Source of the DNA: Oscillospiraceae bacterium
Lineage (GTDB): Bacteria > Bacillota > Clostridia > Oscillospirales > Ruminococcaceae
Length of the DNA: 22,334 nt
NCBI GenBank assembly: GCA_009776345.1
Contig: WRLS01000012.1
Location: 1 to 22,334 of the forward strand
Reading direction: 5' to 3'
Shown here: positions 8,152 through 15,836 of the stretch, one piece after another
Layout of the letters: the number at the start of each line of letters is the position of its first letter
Numbering within the stretch: position 1 is the first letter of the stretch
Made by a program: the position numbers and the translations under genes
Notes under the pieces: model-generated
What the model was told of the DNA's origin: nothing
The model's input: the letters and a program-made list of their open reading frames with translations, nothing else
Databases searched by the model: none

Positions 8152-8849
8152 AATTTTTCTAATCTATTTTCTACACAATCAAACCTATACCCCGTCCCTC
8201 TGAGCGTTACGATACACGCGCCGTAAGTGCCCAGTGAACGGCGCAGGAGCTTTATGTGCGTGTCCAGCGTGCGGTCGTCCCCGTAGAAATCATAACCCCA
8301 GACCTCGGTTATCAGGCGCTCCCTTGTCAGCGCGATGCCCCTGTTTTTTATTAGGAAGGACAGCAGTTCATATTCCTTCGGGGAAAGCTCCAAGCGCCGA
8401 CCGTCCACATAAACCAGCCGCGCGGTAAAATCCGCCTTCAGCCCCCGAAACTCAAAAACATCGTGGGCCGTTTCCCCCGCGCTGTTTTTGCCGCCGCGCT
8501 TTATTACGGCTTCGATGCGCAGCATAAGCTCTTTCGGTGAAAACGGCTTTACGACATAGTCGTCCGCGCCGGAGCGGAAGCCGTGGATGCGGTCGTACTC
8601 CTCCCCCCGCGCAGACAGCATAATTATCGGCACGGGGCTGTTTTTGCGTATTTCCTCCACAGCGGAAAACCCATCCAGCTCCGGCATCATCACATCCATA
8701 ATTATGATATCGCAAAGCCCCGCGCGCGCCATTTCCACAGCTTCCATGCCGTTTGCGGCCTCGGCAGTTTGGTGACCTTCAAACTCCGCGTACTTTTTTA
8801 TCAGCGAGCGGATACGCTCCTCATCGTCGGCTATCAGTATCCTGTACAT
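8148..8849 (-). CDS. OmpR-family response regulator
   Basis: A 233-residue regulator. The receiver domain has the acidic pocket Asp8-Asp9, phospho-acceptor Asp52 (in IIIMDVMMP) and conserved Lys101 (VVKPFSP); a C-terminal winged-helix DNA-binding domain spans about 135-230 (LELSPKEYELLSFLIKN...RGTGYRF). The start at 8849 gives the standard receiver opening MYRILIADDEE and has GGGTGG upstream; an upstream in-frame start would add 46 residues translated from repeat DNA. It forms an operon with the histidine kinase downstream. Upstream lies repeat-rich DNA, in which I found no strong promoter. Confidence 0.95.
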   Translation of the reverse strand: MYRILIADDEERIRSLIKKYAEFEGHQTAEAANGMEAVEMARAGLCDIIIMDVMMPELDGFSAVEEIRKNSPVPIIMLSARGEEYDRIHGFRSGADDYVVKPFSPKELMLRIEAVIKRGGKNSAGETAHDVFEFRGLKADFTARLVYVDGRRLELSPKEYELLSFLIKNRGIALTRERLITEVWGYDFYGDDRTLDTHIKLLRRSLGTYGACIVTLRGTGYRFDCVENRLEKL

Positions 8850-8925
8850 TCTAACGCCACCCAAATAGAAAATAGAATTAGTAAGGGAAGAAACCGCAAA
8901 TTTCGCACCTATAAAAAAGTGCAAA

Positions 8926-9216
8926 TCTACAAAGGCAAGTATGCACATATCAAAAACAAGGAACGACGCCCGGAAGCGCCCGCGCACGTAATTACAGCGG
9001 AAAAAGTCTTTGATTTCTTTTATTCCTAATACCTTTTTTCGCGTTCAAGCCCTGGAGCCCGGCTCGGCTGGGTGATTGGGCGGATTATAGAACTATGCAT
9101 ATGACGTGCGCGATGAAGAGTACAAAGCTATGCAGTTTGTCGAAATGGGGGTCCGGGGTCCCCCCGGCGCGTTTTGGTTACTTTGCCGCGTTGCAAAGTA
9201 ACAGCCCTCGCGGCTT
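8926..9216. repeat. ~290-bp dispersed repeat, copy 1
   Basis: This stretch aligns almost end to end with 11084-11377 in the same orientation. Shared blocks include GGAAGCGCCCGCGCACGTAA, GCGTTCAAGCCCT, GGGCGGATTATAG, GCATATGACGTGCGCGATGA and GGGGGTCCGGGGTC. It ends in a perfect 10-bp hairpin (GTTACTTTGC, loop CGCGTT, GCAAAGTAAC at 9177-9202). The other copy has a different stem sequence that is still paired. A short open frame across 8926-9027 is interrupted in the other copy, so it is unlikely to code. Function unknown. Confidence 0.85.
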
Positions 9217-9220
9217 AAGC

Positions 9221-9420
9221 GGCCTTCGGCAGGATTGAGGTTTTAGGATTGAGGATTTAGGAAGGGAAGCAATTTGTCGTGTCGTCCTTTTCCTAAAACC
9301 TGAAACCTAAATCCTAAAACCTGCGGCGCGCTGCGCCGCCAGCCACCCCTCCAAGGAGGGGGATTTCGGGCGGCAAGTTGCCGCCCCTACCCTAAAACCT
9401 AGAACCTAAATCATAAAATC
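9221..9420. repeat. Composite palindromic repeat (TTTAGGATT arms plus GC hairpins)
   Basis: The left arm at 9229-9265 (GGTTTTAGGATTGAGG...) and the right arm at 9291-9319 (CCTAAAACCTGAAACC...) are inverted repeats that can fold into one long imperfect stem. They are followed by GCGGCGC-GCT-GCGCCGC (9322-9338), CCCCTCC-AA-GGAGGGG and GGGCGGC-AAGTT-GCCGCCC. The same order recurs at 11527-11646. With copy 1 of the 290-bp repeat this fills the whole 8850-9435 gap; no gene is seen there. Confidence 0.75.
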
Positions 9421-9435
9421 TGCCGTAGGCTACAG

Positions 9436-10842
9436 TTAACTCGCAATTGCCGCCTTTTGCTGCGCAATTATATGCTCCGGCACTTTTTCCGTCAAAACAA
9501 CATCCACGCTGATCTCCGCGCCCGCGCGCTTTACAACCAGGTTCAGCGTATCGCCGACACTGCGGCCGCTGAGTGCGGCGCGCACTTCTGAACCGTCCTT
9601 TACTTCCGCGCCGTCGGCTTTTACTATGATATCGCCGATTTGCAGGCCGTTTTCTTTTGTGACCGCGCGGATATATACGCCAAGCTCATTGACGCGGTAG
9701 AGGAACGCTGTCTGGTTGTCGAGGATCGGCAGGACATGGATGCCGATTTCCGGGCGGTCCGTAACATATCCATGCTCGATGATGTCACCCGTTACTTTTT
9801 TAACCGTGTTGACAGGGATCGCGAAGCCAAGCCCCTCTATAGTTGCGCCGCTTCTGTTAGGGCCGGAGGATTTGGCGTTTACTATGCCGATGAGGCCGCC
9901 GTTCGCGTCGAACAGGCCGCCGCCGGAATTGCCGGGGTTAACGGGCGCGGAGGTCTGGATAAGCGTCATGGCATAATCGCCGATTGTGATTTCGCGGTTA
10001 AGCGCGCTTATGATTCCGGTTGTCACTGTGCCGCCCAGAGCGAGCGGGTTGCCGATGGCAATAGCGGTTTCGCCGACTTTTATGGCGTCTGAATCACCGA
10101 AGCGGACAGGGCTTAAACCTGTAGCGTCTATTCTTATAACAGCAAGGTCGGTTTCCGGGTCAGTACCCACCAAAACCGCTTCGTATTCGGAGCCGTCCTT
10201 TGTGCGCACGGTGATTTGCGCGGCGTCTTCGGTTACATGGTCATTGGTTGCGATGTAGCCGTCCGCGCTGATTACCACACCGCTTCCGCCGCCTTGGGAC
10301 GGGACCTCGCCGAAAAACGGGTGCATCCCCGAAGCTGTGACAGAAATTTCCACAACACAGTCGGAGACCTGCTCAACTATATCGGCAATCCCCGCTGCCG
10401 GGCTTTGATAAGTCTGCGTGGGCTCGGGCGCAGGCACGGGCTGTGTGCTATGATTTGTTTCAGGCAGGACCTGCACCGACACGCCTGCCTGTGACTGTAC
10501 AGGCATTACGGCGTTTTTTGACATTATCGAATACACAGCGGCACCGCCCGACGCGCCGGAAACAACCCCTACCGCCAGCAAAGCCGCGATATATCCAAGC
10601 CATCTGCGTTTGCCGGCGGGTTTATTTTTTTTGTTTTCATTTACAGAAGGCGTGCTTTCCGGGTAATATTCTTCCGGGGCGGGCGCGCGCAAGCTGTTGT
10701 TATATGGCTGTACAGCGCCGGAATAACGGTAGTACCCATCCGGCCGCATACCGGAATACGGCGGGGAGCCTGCAGCACCCGGGGCGTTATTTCCGCCGGG
10801 GTTGTTATTGGGGTTATTGTTAGGATTGTAATTGTAAGACAT
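9436..10842 (-). CDS. HtrA/DegP-like membrane-anchored serine protease with PDZ domain
   Basis: A 468-residue protease. An Asn/Pro/Gly-rich cytoplasmic tail (1-75) precedes a basic stretch and one membrane segment (about 81-107). A trypsin-like domain follows with catalytic His202 (TNDHVTE), Asp232 (ETDLAVI) and Ser306 (NPGNSGGGL), and a PDZ domain lies at about 365-455. HtrA enzymes degrade or refold damaged proteins on the outer face of the membrane. The start at 10842 is set by GGGAGGGAAAGAT; the frame is open for 47 more codons upstream, but those look non-coding. The gene stands alone between two copies of the 290-bp repeat. Confidence 0.94.
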   Translation of the reverse strand: MSYNYNPNNNPNNNPGGNNAPGAAGSPPYSGMRPDGYYRYSGAVQPYNNSLRAPAPEEYYPESTPSVNENKKNKPAGKRRWLGYIAALLAVGVVSGASGGAAVYSIMSKNAVMPVQSQAGVSVQVLPETNHSTQPVPAPEPTQTYQSPAAGIADIVEQVSDCVVEISVTASGMHPFFGEVPSQGGGSGVVISADGYIATNDHVTEDAAQITVRTKDGSEYEAVLVGTDPETDLAVIRIDATGLSPVRFGDSDAIKVGETAIAIGNPLALGGTVTTGIISALNREITIGDYAMTLIQTSAPVNPGNSGGGLFDANGGLIGIVNAKSSGPNRSGATIEGLGFAIPVNTVKKVTGDIIEHGYVTDRPEIGIHVLPILDNQTAFLYRVNELGVYIRAVTKENGLQIGDIIVKADGAEVKDGSEVRAALSGRSVGDTLNLVVKRAGAEISVDVVLTEKVPEHIIAQQKAAIAS

Positions 10843-10976
10843 ATCTTTCCCTCCCGCATAATTGCAGTGATTTTTATGAGTATAACCATATTGTAAAGCT
10901 TTATTGTGATGGGAATATGAACATAGCGGGAAAAACAGTTGAATTATAATAAGTTTCGGCTCGCTTGGAAGTGTGC

Positions 10977-11022
10977 AATTCATAATTCATAATTCATAAT
11001 TCATAATGCATAATGTATAATT
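10977..11022. repeat. 7-bp tandem repeat, AATTCAT x4 plus variants
   Basis: Four exact copies of AATTCAT (10977-11004), then AATGCAT, AATGTAT and AATT. It lies about 135 bp upstream of the htrA-like gene's start. A/T-rich arrays of this kind are slippage-prone; I see no promoter role that can be supported. Confidence 0.85.
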
Positions 11023-11033
11023 AAAAACACCCG

Positions 11034-11080
11034 TCACAAAGCGATAAATCACTTTGTGCCACCCTCTTTAAAAAGAGGGT
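11034..11080. repeat. Two adjacent short hairpins
   Basis: CACAAAG...CTTTGTG (11036-11057 region) and ACCCTCTTT-AAA-AAGAGGGT (11061-11080). They sit between the tandem repeat and copy 2 of the 290-bp element. Neither is followed by a T-tract on either strand. Confidence 0.5.
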
Positions 11081-11083
11081 AAG

Positions 11084-11377
11084 GCTACAAAGGCAAGTAG
11101 GCGCAAACCTAAAATAGGGAGCGACACCGGAAGCGCCCGCGCACGTAAGAATAGCGGAAAAAGTTTTTGATAATCTTTTTTTCCTAATTCCTTTTTCCGC
11201 GTTCAAGCCCTAGAGCTTGGCTCGGCTGAGCGATCGGGCGGATTATAGGGCAAAGCATATGACGTGCGCGATGAAAGGCACGAAGCTATGCGGTTTGTCG
11301 GAATGGGGGTCCGGGGTCTCCCCGGCGCGTTTGCTTCTTTGCGCGGGCAAAGAAGAGCCTCCGCGGCTTGAGCGGTG
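11084..11377. repeat. ~290-bp dispersed repeat, copy 2
   Basis: This is the partner of 8926-9216, in the same orientation; substitutions and small indels are spread along it. Its terminal hairpin is CTTCTTTGC, loop GCGG, GCAAAGAAG (11334-11355). Compared with copy 1, two stem positions have changed on both sides so that pairing is kept (T-A to C-G and A-T to T-A), which suggests that the fold itself is selected or that the element spreads as a palindrome. Confidence 0.85.
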
Positions 11378-11404
11378 AAAAATAGCCGAAGATGAAATCG
11401 CGTT

Positions 11405-11646
11405 AAAAACTCCCCCTGTCACTTCGTGACATCCCCCTCAAGAGGGGGACTTTGCCTCCCTCTCTGAGGGAGGTGGCGTCCGCAGACGCCGGAGGGAGTT
11501 ACGGGCGGGATGACCCCGCCCCTACAGCCTTCGGCAGGATCTAGGTTTTAGGATTGAGGATTTAGGGAAGGGAAGATATTTGCCGCTTCGTCCTTTTCTT
11601 GAAACCTGAAACCTTAATCCTAAAACCTGCGGCGCTCCGCGCCGCC
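11405..11646. repeat. Composite palindromic repeat cluster
   Basis: A string of hairpins: GTCAC-TTC-GTGAC, CCCCCTC-AA-GAGGGGG, CCTCCCTC-TCT-GAGGGAGG, GGCGTC-CGCA-GACGCC and a GGGCGGG/CCCGCCC pair. The TTTAGGATT-type inverted arms follow (11535-11571 against 11600-11628), and then GCGGCGC-TCC-GCGCCGC (11629-11645). The second half matches 9221-9338 closely. With the preceding repeats it fills 10843-11690, where no gene is seen. Confidence 0.75.
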
Positions 11647-11695
11647 GTGCGTCCCCTACAGCGCACTATTTACATCAACTACAAAACCCGTGATA

Positions 11696-11724
11696 TTGTA
11701 ATTACCCGCTAAATAATGTACAAT
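11696..11724 (+). promoter_or_regulatory. Candidate sigma-A promoter of recG
   Basis: TTGTAA (11696-11701), 17-bp spacer, TACAAT (11719-11724). The recG start is 35 bases downstream. The -10 box matches the consensus at 5 of 6 positions and the -35 at 4 of 6. Confidence 0.55.
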
Positions 11725-11758
11725 AATTACCAATAATCACTGTAATTCGGAGGCAGCT

Positions 11759-13819
11759 ATGCTTGACACTGACATTCGATACAGCAAGGGGATAGGCGAA
11801 AAGCGCGCCGCCCTTTACGCGAAGCTCGGCATCGCGACTGTCGGCGGCCTACTGTATCATTTGCCGCGGGGATATATAGACCTTAGCGCGCCGTATGGCG
11901 TGCTTGACGCGCCGATTGACGAAAACTGCGCTGTAAAAGCGCGGCTTATGCGCAAATCCCCGGAGCAGCGCATACGCGACGGGCTAAGCGTTTTCAAATT
12001 AAGGGCGGAGGACCCCTCCGGCGTTTTAAATATCACGATGTTTAACTCAAAGTATACAGTAGACCATCTGGATCTCGACCGGGAATATATCTTCTACGGG
12101 CGGGTATCCGGCGGGTTTACCGGGCGCGAGATGAACTCCCCCGCAATCTACCCGATAAACGGCACAGAACGCATCGTGCCGATTTATCCGACTACCGCAG
12201 GCCTGTCTTCAAATATGATTCGCTTCCATATAAAAAGCGCGCTCGCCGCTTTGCCTGAATTGCCCGACCCTATCCCCGCAGACATCCGCGAAAAATATGC
12301 CTTAATGGGACGGAAGGAAAGCCTGCGAAACGTCCATTTCCCCGAGGATTTACAGCAAGCGGTTTGCGCCCGGGAGCGTTTTGTCTTCGAGGAGCTTCTC
12401 ACGCTTTGCTGCGGGCTGTCCATCCTACGGGCGGGCAGTAAAATACGCAGGGCCGCCGTTATCGCTCCGGTGGATATGCGGCCGTTTTATGGCTGCCTGC
12501 CGTTTGCGCCGACAAACGCACAGCTTCGCGCGATTGCCGATATAATCGGGGATTTAGGCGGCGGTCTGCCCATGAACCGTTTGATCCAGGGGGATGTAGG
12601 TTCGGGCAAAACGCTCGTTGCGGCGGCGGCCATTTATTGCTGTTTTAAAAACGGCCGGCAGTCCGCGCTGATGGCGCCTACAGAAATTCTGGCGGAGCAG
12701 CATTTCGCAACGCTTTCCGAATTTTTGGAGCCGCTGGGCGTCCGTGTGGGGCTATTGACCGGCTCCGTGAAAGCAGCGGAAAAACGCCGGGTGAAAGATG
12801 CCATTGCAAGCGGGGAAATCGACCTGGCTATAGGCACACACGCGCTTCTGTCCCAGGGCGTTGAGTTCCCGCGGCTGGCGCTTGCGGTAACAGACGAGCA
12901 GCACCGCTTCGGTGTGAATCAGCGAGCAAAGCTATCCGCACAGGGCCTTTCGCCGGAAATACCGGATGATTCCCGGGATGTTCACGTAATGGTAATGTCG
13001 GCAACGCCGATCCCCCGCACGCTTTCGCTGATTGTATACGGGGACCTGCAGCTTTCGGTAATAGACGAGCTTCCTCCGGGAAGGAAATCAATCGACACAT
13101 TTGCTGTCGGCGGCGATAAAAGGAAACGCGCCCTTGCCTTTGTGCGCAAAGCCCTCGATGAAGGGCGGCAGGCTTACATTATCTGCCCACTTATAGAAAA
13201 AGGCGAAACCGACACAGGGCTTCGGCCTGCCAAGGAATACGCCCAGCTGCTTTCCAAAACGGAGCTTAAGGGATATAAAATCAGCCTTCTGCACGGTAAA
13301 ATGAAGGCTGCGGAAAAAGAAGAGGTCATGCGCGCTTTCAGCCAGGGGCAGCTGCAGGCGCTTGTATCAACAACAGTGGTGGAGGTTGGCGTGGATGTGC
13401 CGAACGCGACAATAATCCTGATAGAAAACGCCGAGCGCTTCGGCCTGAGCCAGCTTCACCAGCTTCGCGGCAGGGTTGGGCGCGGCACGGAAAAATCCTA
13501 CTGCATACTCATCAGCGATTCTAAAGGCGAAACCGCAAAAGGGCGGCTGGATATGATGAAGCGCACCGGCGACGGCTTCGCCTTGGCGGAGTACGACCTT
13601 AAAGCGCGCGGCCCCGGCGACTTTTTCGGGCAGCGCCAGCACGGGCTGCCGGAGCTGAAAATAGCGAGCCTTTCCGACAACTTAGATACAATGAAAAAAG
13701 CAAAGCAGTGCGCTGACGAAATCCTTATAGAAGACCCGCAATTATGCTCCCCAAAATACACAATGCTCGGGGAAATGGTGCGGGAGCTGATGGGGCGCGT
13801 CGGTACGAGTCCGAATTAA
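11759..13819 (+). CDS. recG: ATP-dependent DNA helicase RecG
   Basis: A 686-residue RecG. A short N-terminal helix-hairpin region (GIGEKRAALYAKLGI) and the OB-fold wedge domain (about 55-150) precede the two helicase lobes. Motifs are Walker A GDVGSGKT (278-285), DEQH box (379-382), SATPIPRT (414-421) and motif VI QLRGRVGRG (568-576). RecG remodels stalled replication forks and branch-migrates Holliday junctions. GGAGG lies just upstream of ATG 11759. Length and motif order are normal. The gene stands alone, with repeats upstream and a converging antitoxin gene 37 bp downstream. Confidence 0.97.
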   Translation: MLDTDIRYSKGIGEKRAALYAKLGIATVGGLLYHLPRGYIDLSAPYGVLDAPIDENCAVKARLMRKSPEQRIRDGLSVFKLRAEDPSGVLNITMFNSKYTVDHLDLDREYIFYGRVSGGFTGREMNSPAIYPINGTERIVPIYPTTAGLSSNMIRFHIKSALAALPELPDPIPADIREKYALMGRKESLRNVHFPEDLQQAVCARERFVFEELLTLCCGLSILRAGSKIRRAAVIAPVDMRPFYGCLPFAPTNAQLRAIADIIGDLGGGLPMNRLIQGDVGSGKTLVAAAAIYCCFKNGRQSALMAPTEILAEQHFATLSEFLEPLGVRVGLLTGSVKAAEKRRVKDAIASGEIDLAIGTHALLSQGVEFPRLALAVTDEQHRFGVNQRAKLSAQGLSPEIPDDSRDVHVMVMSATPIPRTLSLIVYGDLQLSVIDELPPGRKSIDTFAVGGDKRKRALAFVRKALDEGRQAYIICPLIEKGETDTGLRPAKEYAQLLSKTELKGYKISLLHGKMKAAEKEEVMRAFSQGQLQALVSTTVVEVGVDVPNATIILIENAERFGLSQLHQLRGRVGRGTEKSYCILISDSKGETAKGRLDMMKRTGDGFALAEYDLKARGPGDFFGQRQHGLPELKIASLSDNLDTMKKAKQCADEILIEDPQLCSPKYTMLGEMVRELMGRVGTSPN

Positions 13820-13856
13820 AGCAAAAACACGTAATCAGTCCATGTCTTTTGCATAA

Positions 13857-14114
13857 TCAGTCCTCCTCTATTAAGTCATGTACCGTTACTTTCCCGGCTT
13901 CGGCATCGGCAATTGAGCGTGCAAGCCTCTCTTGGTTCTTCTCACTGTAAAACGGGTCGTAGATTTCAAAAGGGATTTTACCCTGCCGCAAAGCTTGGCG
14001 GGTAAAAATATTAAACGCTGTCGATAAATTCATCCCCAAATCTCGGAACATTACTTCTGCCTGTTCCTTAATTTCCCTGTCAAGGCGGATTGTTACGTTT
14101 ATAGTTTCTGCCAT
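13857..14114 (-). CDS. RelB/DinJ-family antitoxin, apparently without a toxin
   Basis: An 85-residue protein starting MAETINVTIRLDREIKEQAE and containing the RelB/DinJ ribbon-helix-helix segment (LGMNLSTAFNIFTRQALRQGKIPFEI), followed by an acidic C-terminal arm that would neutralise a RelE/YafQ-type toxin. The start at 14114 has GGAGGTG at ideal spacing; an in-frame ATG 15 bases upstream overlaps that site. A toxin gene would be expected directly downstream, but only 37 bp separate the stop from the end of convergent recG and nothing is encoded there. It is therefore an orphan antitoxin or the remnant of a pair. Confidence 0.88.
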   Translation of the reverse strand: MAETINVTIRLDREIKEQAEVMFRDLGMNLSTAFNIFTRQALRQGKIPFEIYDPFYSEKNQERLARSIADAEAGKVTVHDLIEED

Positions 14115-14135
14115 CTCGGGCACCTCCATGATTTA

Positions 14136-14185
14136 GGCGTTACGCCGGATTATCTTATTTTAACATATAATCCCGTGCATTTCAA
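14136..14185 (-). promoter_or_regulatory. Promoter and possible operator of the orphan antitoxin
   Basis: On the minus strand: TTGAAA (14185-14180), 17-bp spacer, TAAAAT (14162-14157), with TG one base before the -10. Just past the expected transcription start lies GGCG-TTA-CGCC (14136-14146), a palindrome in the place where RelB-type antitoxins often bind to repress themselves. Promoter good, operator inferred. Confidence 0.65.
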
Positions 14186-14195
14186 GTAGTAGGCA

Positions 14196-14245
14196 CGGCG
14201 CTACGCGCAGGATTGAGGATTTAGGTTATAGGTTTTAGGTAAAGG
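14196..14245. repeat. Short TTTAGG-type repeat
   Basis: GGCGCTACGCGCAGGATTGAGGATTTAGG-type wording, the same family as at 4700, 9221 and 11527, but lacking the opposite arm. Position is between the antitoxin promoter and the terminator of the next gene. Confidence 0.6.
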
Positions 14246-14271
14246 ACGGAAATTATCGCGTTTGCTATAAG

Positions 14272-14300
14272 AAAAAAACCGGGGCGGCGATGCCCCGGTT
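14272..14300 (-). terminator. Rho-independent terminator of the subtilisin-like gene
   Basis: Read on the minus strand: AACCGGGGC, loop ATCGCC, GCCCCGGTT running into seven Ts (T-tract at 14278-14272). It lies 19-47 bases past the stop codon of the gene at 14319-15482. Confidence 0.92.
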
Positions 14301-14318
14301 TGTGCATGAGCGTGGACA

Positions 14319-15482
14319 TTACTTTACAGTGCGTTTCACCGCTTCGATGAATTTCGGCGGGTTGACTATATCGTTAGTTGCGGTATCTTTTAACAGCTTA
14401 ACCATTTGAGCATTTGTTAGTTTGGGGTTAACCTGGAAGCCCAATGCTATAATACCGGCAATATACTCTGTGTTTACATTGACATAGGTATTAAAATATT
14501 CGTAGGAATTATCAGGCATTGCGAGTGTTCTTCTCTCGGATGCCGCACTTATAGCTCTCGGATGCCTGTGCCACTCGGTTGCTCCCGGTTTTCCGATCTT
14601 CGCTTTACTTACATCATCAGGGCTGTTCGTATCATAATACCCATAATCTGTAAAAGGATCCATGCCATAATCGGGGATAATTATGCCTGATTTCCCGGCC
14701 CTATCAACCGCATCCCAAAACTGTTCCTCTCCTTCAAGAGACCCTCCCCAAGGAGCCATTACGATAATCCGAATTTTATCGGTATTTGAAAGGCTTTTGT
14801 TCTTTTCAATTACCCATTCAATACCTGCGGTCATGTGTCTAATTTGAATTGGTGGCCCTCCCCATAAAAGAGGCACCCCAAGAAGATATATATTCGATTC
14901 CGGTGCTGTACCAACCGTTTTCCCGGATAGTGCGCTTAACTGTCTATATAGTAATGGGTAAGTTGGATTACTGCCGTATCCAAGGTTTACATATTCTTTT
15001 ATCATACCGTTACGGAACTCGGTATGCTTAAAATTATTTAGATTACCATTTTGGATTCCCGGACCGATATAAGCGATATTAACGCCCTTACCGGTAATCC
15101 CTTGTTTGTGAAGCCCACGGACACCGAGACCGGGATTTTTTGCATCCTCCCTCGGTTCACTGCCTATAGATAACGGGATTACAGTTAAATTATAGCTTTC
15201 TCTTACATTGCCGCTCCGGGCAGTAATAGTTGTCTTGCCCAACCCTACCGATGTTACATGACCTCTCTCATTTATTGTCGCTACGCTAGTGTCGCTGGAT
15301 GAATAGGTGACGGTTGCGTTGGTAGGGGTGATTCTAAATGGCGCCCTAACAACTAAACCTAACCCTTGATTCTGTTCTTTTTTCACATTGATGACTATGG
15401 AAGTTGCCGTTGTTGCAAATGCGGATACAGACATGGAAACTAACAAAACAATTACCATTGATATGCTGATAAATTTTTTCAT
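14319..15482 (-). CDS. Secreted Big_2 plus degenerate subtilisin-fold protein
   Basis: A 387-residue exported protein. A signal peptide (cleavage likely after AFA at 23) leads into an Ig-like Big_2 domain (about 25-103, ending SVGLGKTTITARSGNVRESYNLTV in pieces) and then a subtilase-like domain (about 128-375). The fold markers are present: GKGVNIAYIGPGI, GTAPESNIYLLGV, and IAGIIALGFQVNPKLTNAQM. The catalytic residues are not: the Asp of the usual DTG is Gly140, no His occurs between 165 and 196, the AGN oxyanion motif reads DYG, and the GTS Ser position is Asn335. It is most likely an inactive pseudoprotease, perhaps a binding protein at the cell surface. AAAGGAG precedes ATG 15482. It is monocistronic, with its own terminator and a long leader. 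Confidence 0.8.
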   Translation of the reverse strand: MKKFISISMVIVLLVSMSVSAFATTATSIVINVKKEQNQGLGLVVRAPFRITPTNATVTYSSSDTSVATINERGHVTSVGLGKTTITARSGNVRESYNLTVIPLSIGSEPREDAKNPGLGVRGLHKQGITGKGVNIAYIGPGIQNGNLNNFKHTEFRNGMIKEYVNLGYGSNPTYPLLYRQLSALSGKTVGTAPESNIYLLGVPLLWGGPPIQIRHMTAGIEWVIEKNKSLSNTDKIRIIVMAPWGGSLEGEEQFWDAVDRAGKSGIIIPDYGMDPFTDYGYYDTNSPDDVSKAKIGKPGATEWHRHPRAISAASERRTLAMPDNSYEYFNTYVNVNTEYIAGIIALGFQVNPKLTNAQMVKLLKDTATNDIVNPPKFIEAVKRTVK

Positions 15483-15697
15483 GGCCGGCTCCTTTTGTAA
15501 TTTTCTTTCCGGGGTATGGATATGCTGTGTTAGCAATCTGCACTCGCGCCCCCTTTCGTTTTACAGACGCCAAAATCACATTAACAGATAACGAGACCGC
15601 CACAAAGACGGCCCCGTCATCGTGACAAAGCCCCACCAAAAAGCGCGCACAGGGGTGGTGTACCCCTACACGCGCATAAAAATGCGGTTGTTCCACC

Positions 15698-15727
15698 TTG
15701 AAAAGACCTTGCCTAATAGTGTATACT
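15698..15727 (+). promoter_or_regulatory. Opposing promoter inside the leader region
   Basis: Plus strand: TTGAAA (15698-15703), 18-bp spacer, TATACT (15722-15727). The -10 lies within the imperfect palindrome CCTAATAGTGTATACTAGG (15712-15730). Transcription would start near 15734 and run against the leader of the minus-strand gene. Confidence 0.5.
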
Positions 15728-15818
15728 AGGTTTGGTCGTATGGAAGCGTAAGGGTGCGAATCGTTAAAGAGCGTCCACCTTTACCCGTCGTTGGTGTTCC
15801 ACCACCTTCGACGGCCAT
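15726..15818 (-). CDS. Possible 30-codon leader peptide
   Basis: A short frame in the leader, ATG at 15818 to TAG at 15726, encoding 30 residues (begins MAVEGGGTPTTGKGG, ends TLTLPYDQT). AAAAGGGG sits 4 bases before the ATG. The peptide is not hydrophobic and matches nothing I recognise. Its only support is the ribosome site and its placement in a leader between two opposing promoters, so it may not be translated. Confidence 0.25.
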   Translation of the reverse strand: MAVEGGGTPTTGKGGRSLTIRTLTLPYDQT

Positions 15819-15836
15819 GCGGCCCCTTTTGTTTTC
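15734..15836 (+). ncRNA. Putative antisense RNA against the leader
   Basis: A transcript from the plus-strand promoter would contain the CCGTCG/CGACGG stem with inner GGTG-TTC-CACC (15785-15814) and then GGCC-ATGC-GGCC followed by CCTTTTGTTTT (15813-15835), a weak terminator-like end. It would be complementary to the first ~110 nt of the minus-strand leader, including the small ORF. Inference from promoter and hairpin only. Confidence 0.35.

Noticed and set aside
8583..9029. Plus-strand frame running into the 290-bp repeat
   Set aside because: The first half is antisense to the response regulator; the repeat part is interrupted by stops in the other copy.
11021..11206. Minus-strand 61-codon frame in repeat copy 2
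   Set aside because: No ribosome site; the frame is not kept in copy 1.
15346..15696. Minus-strand frame of 116 codons with a hydrophobic stretch, considered as a holin-like type I toxin
   Set aside because: It overlaps the pseudo-subtilase start in another frame, has no proper ribosome site and does not show the holin-like toxin sequence pattern; the stretch is better explained as structured leader RNA.
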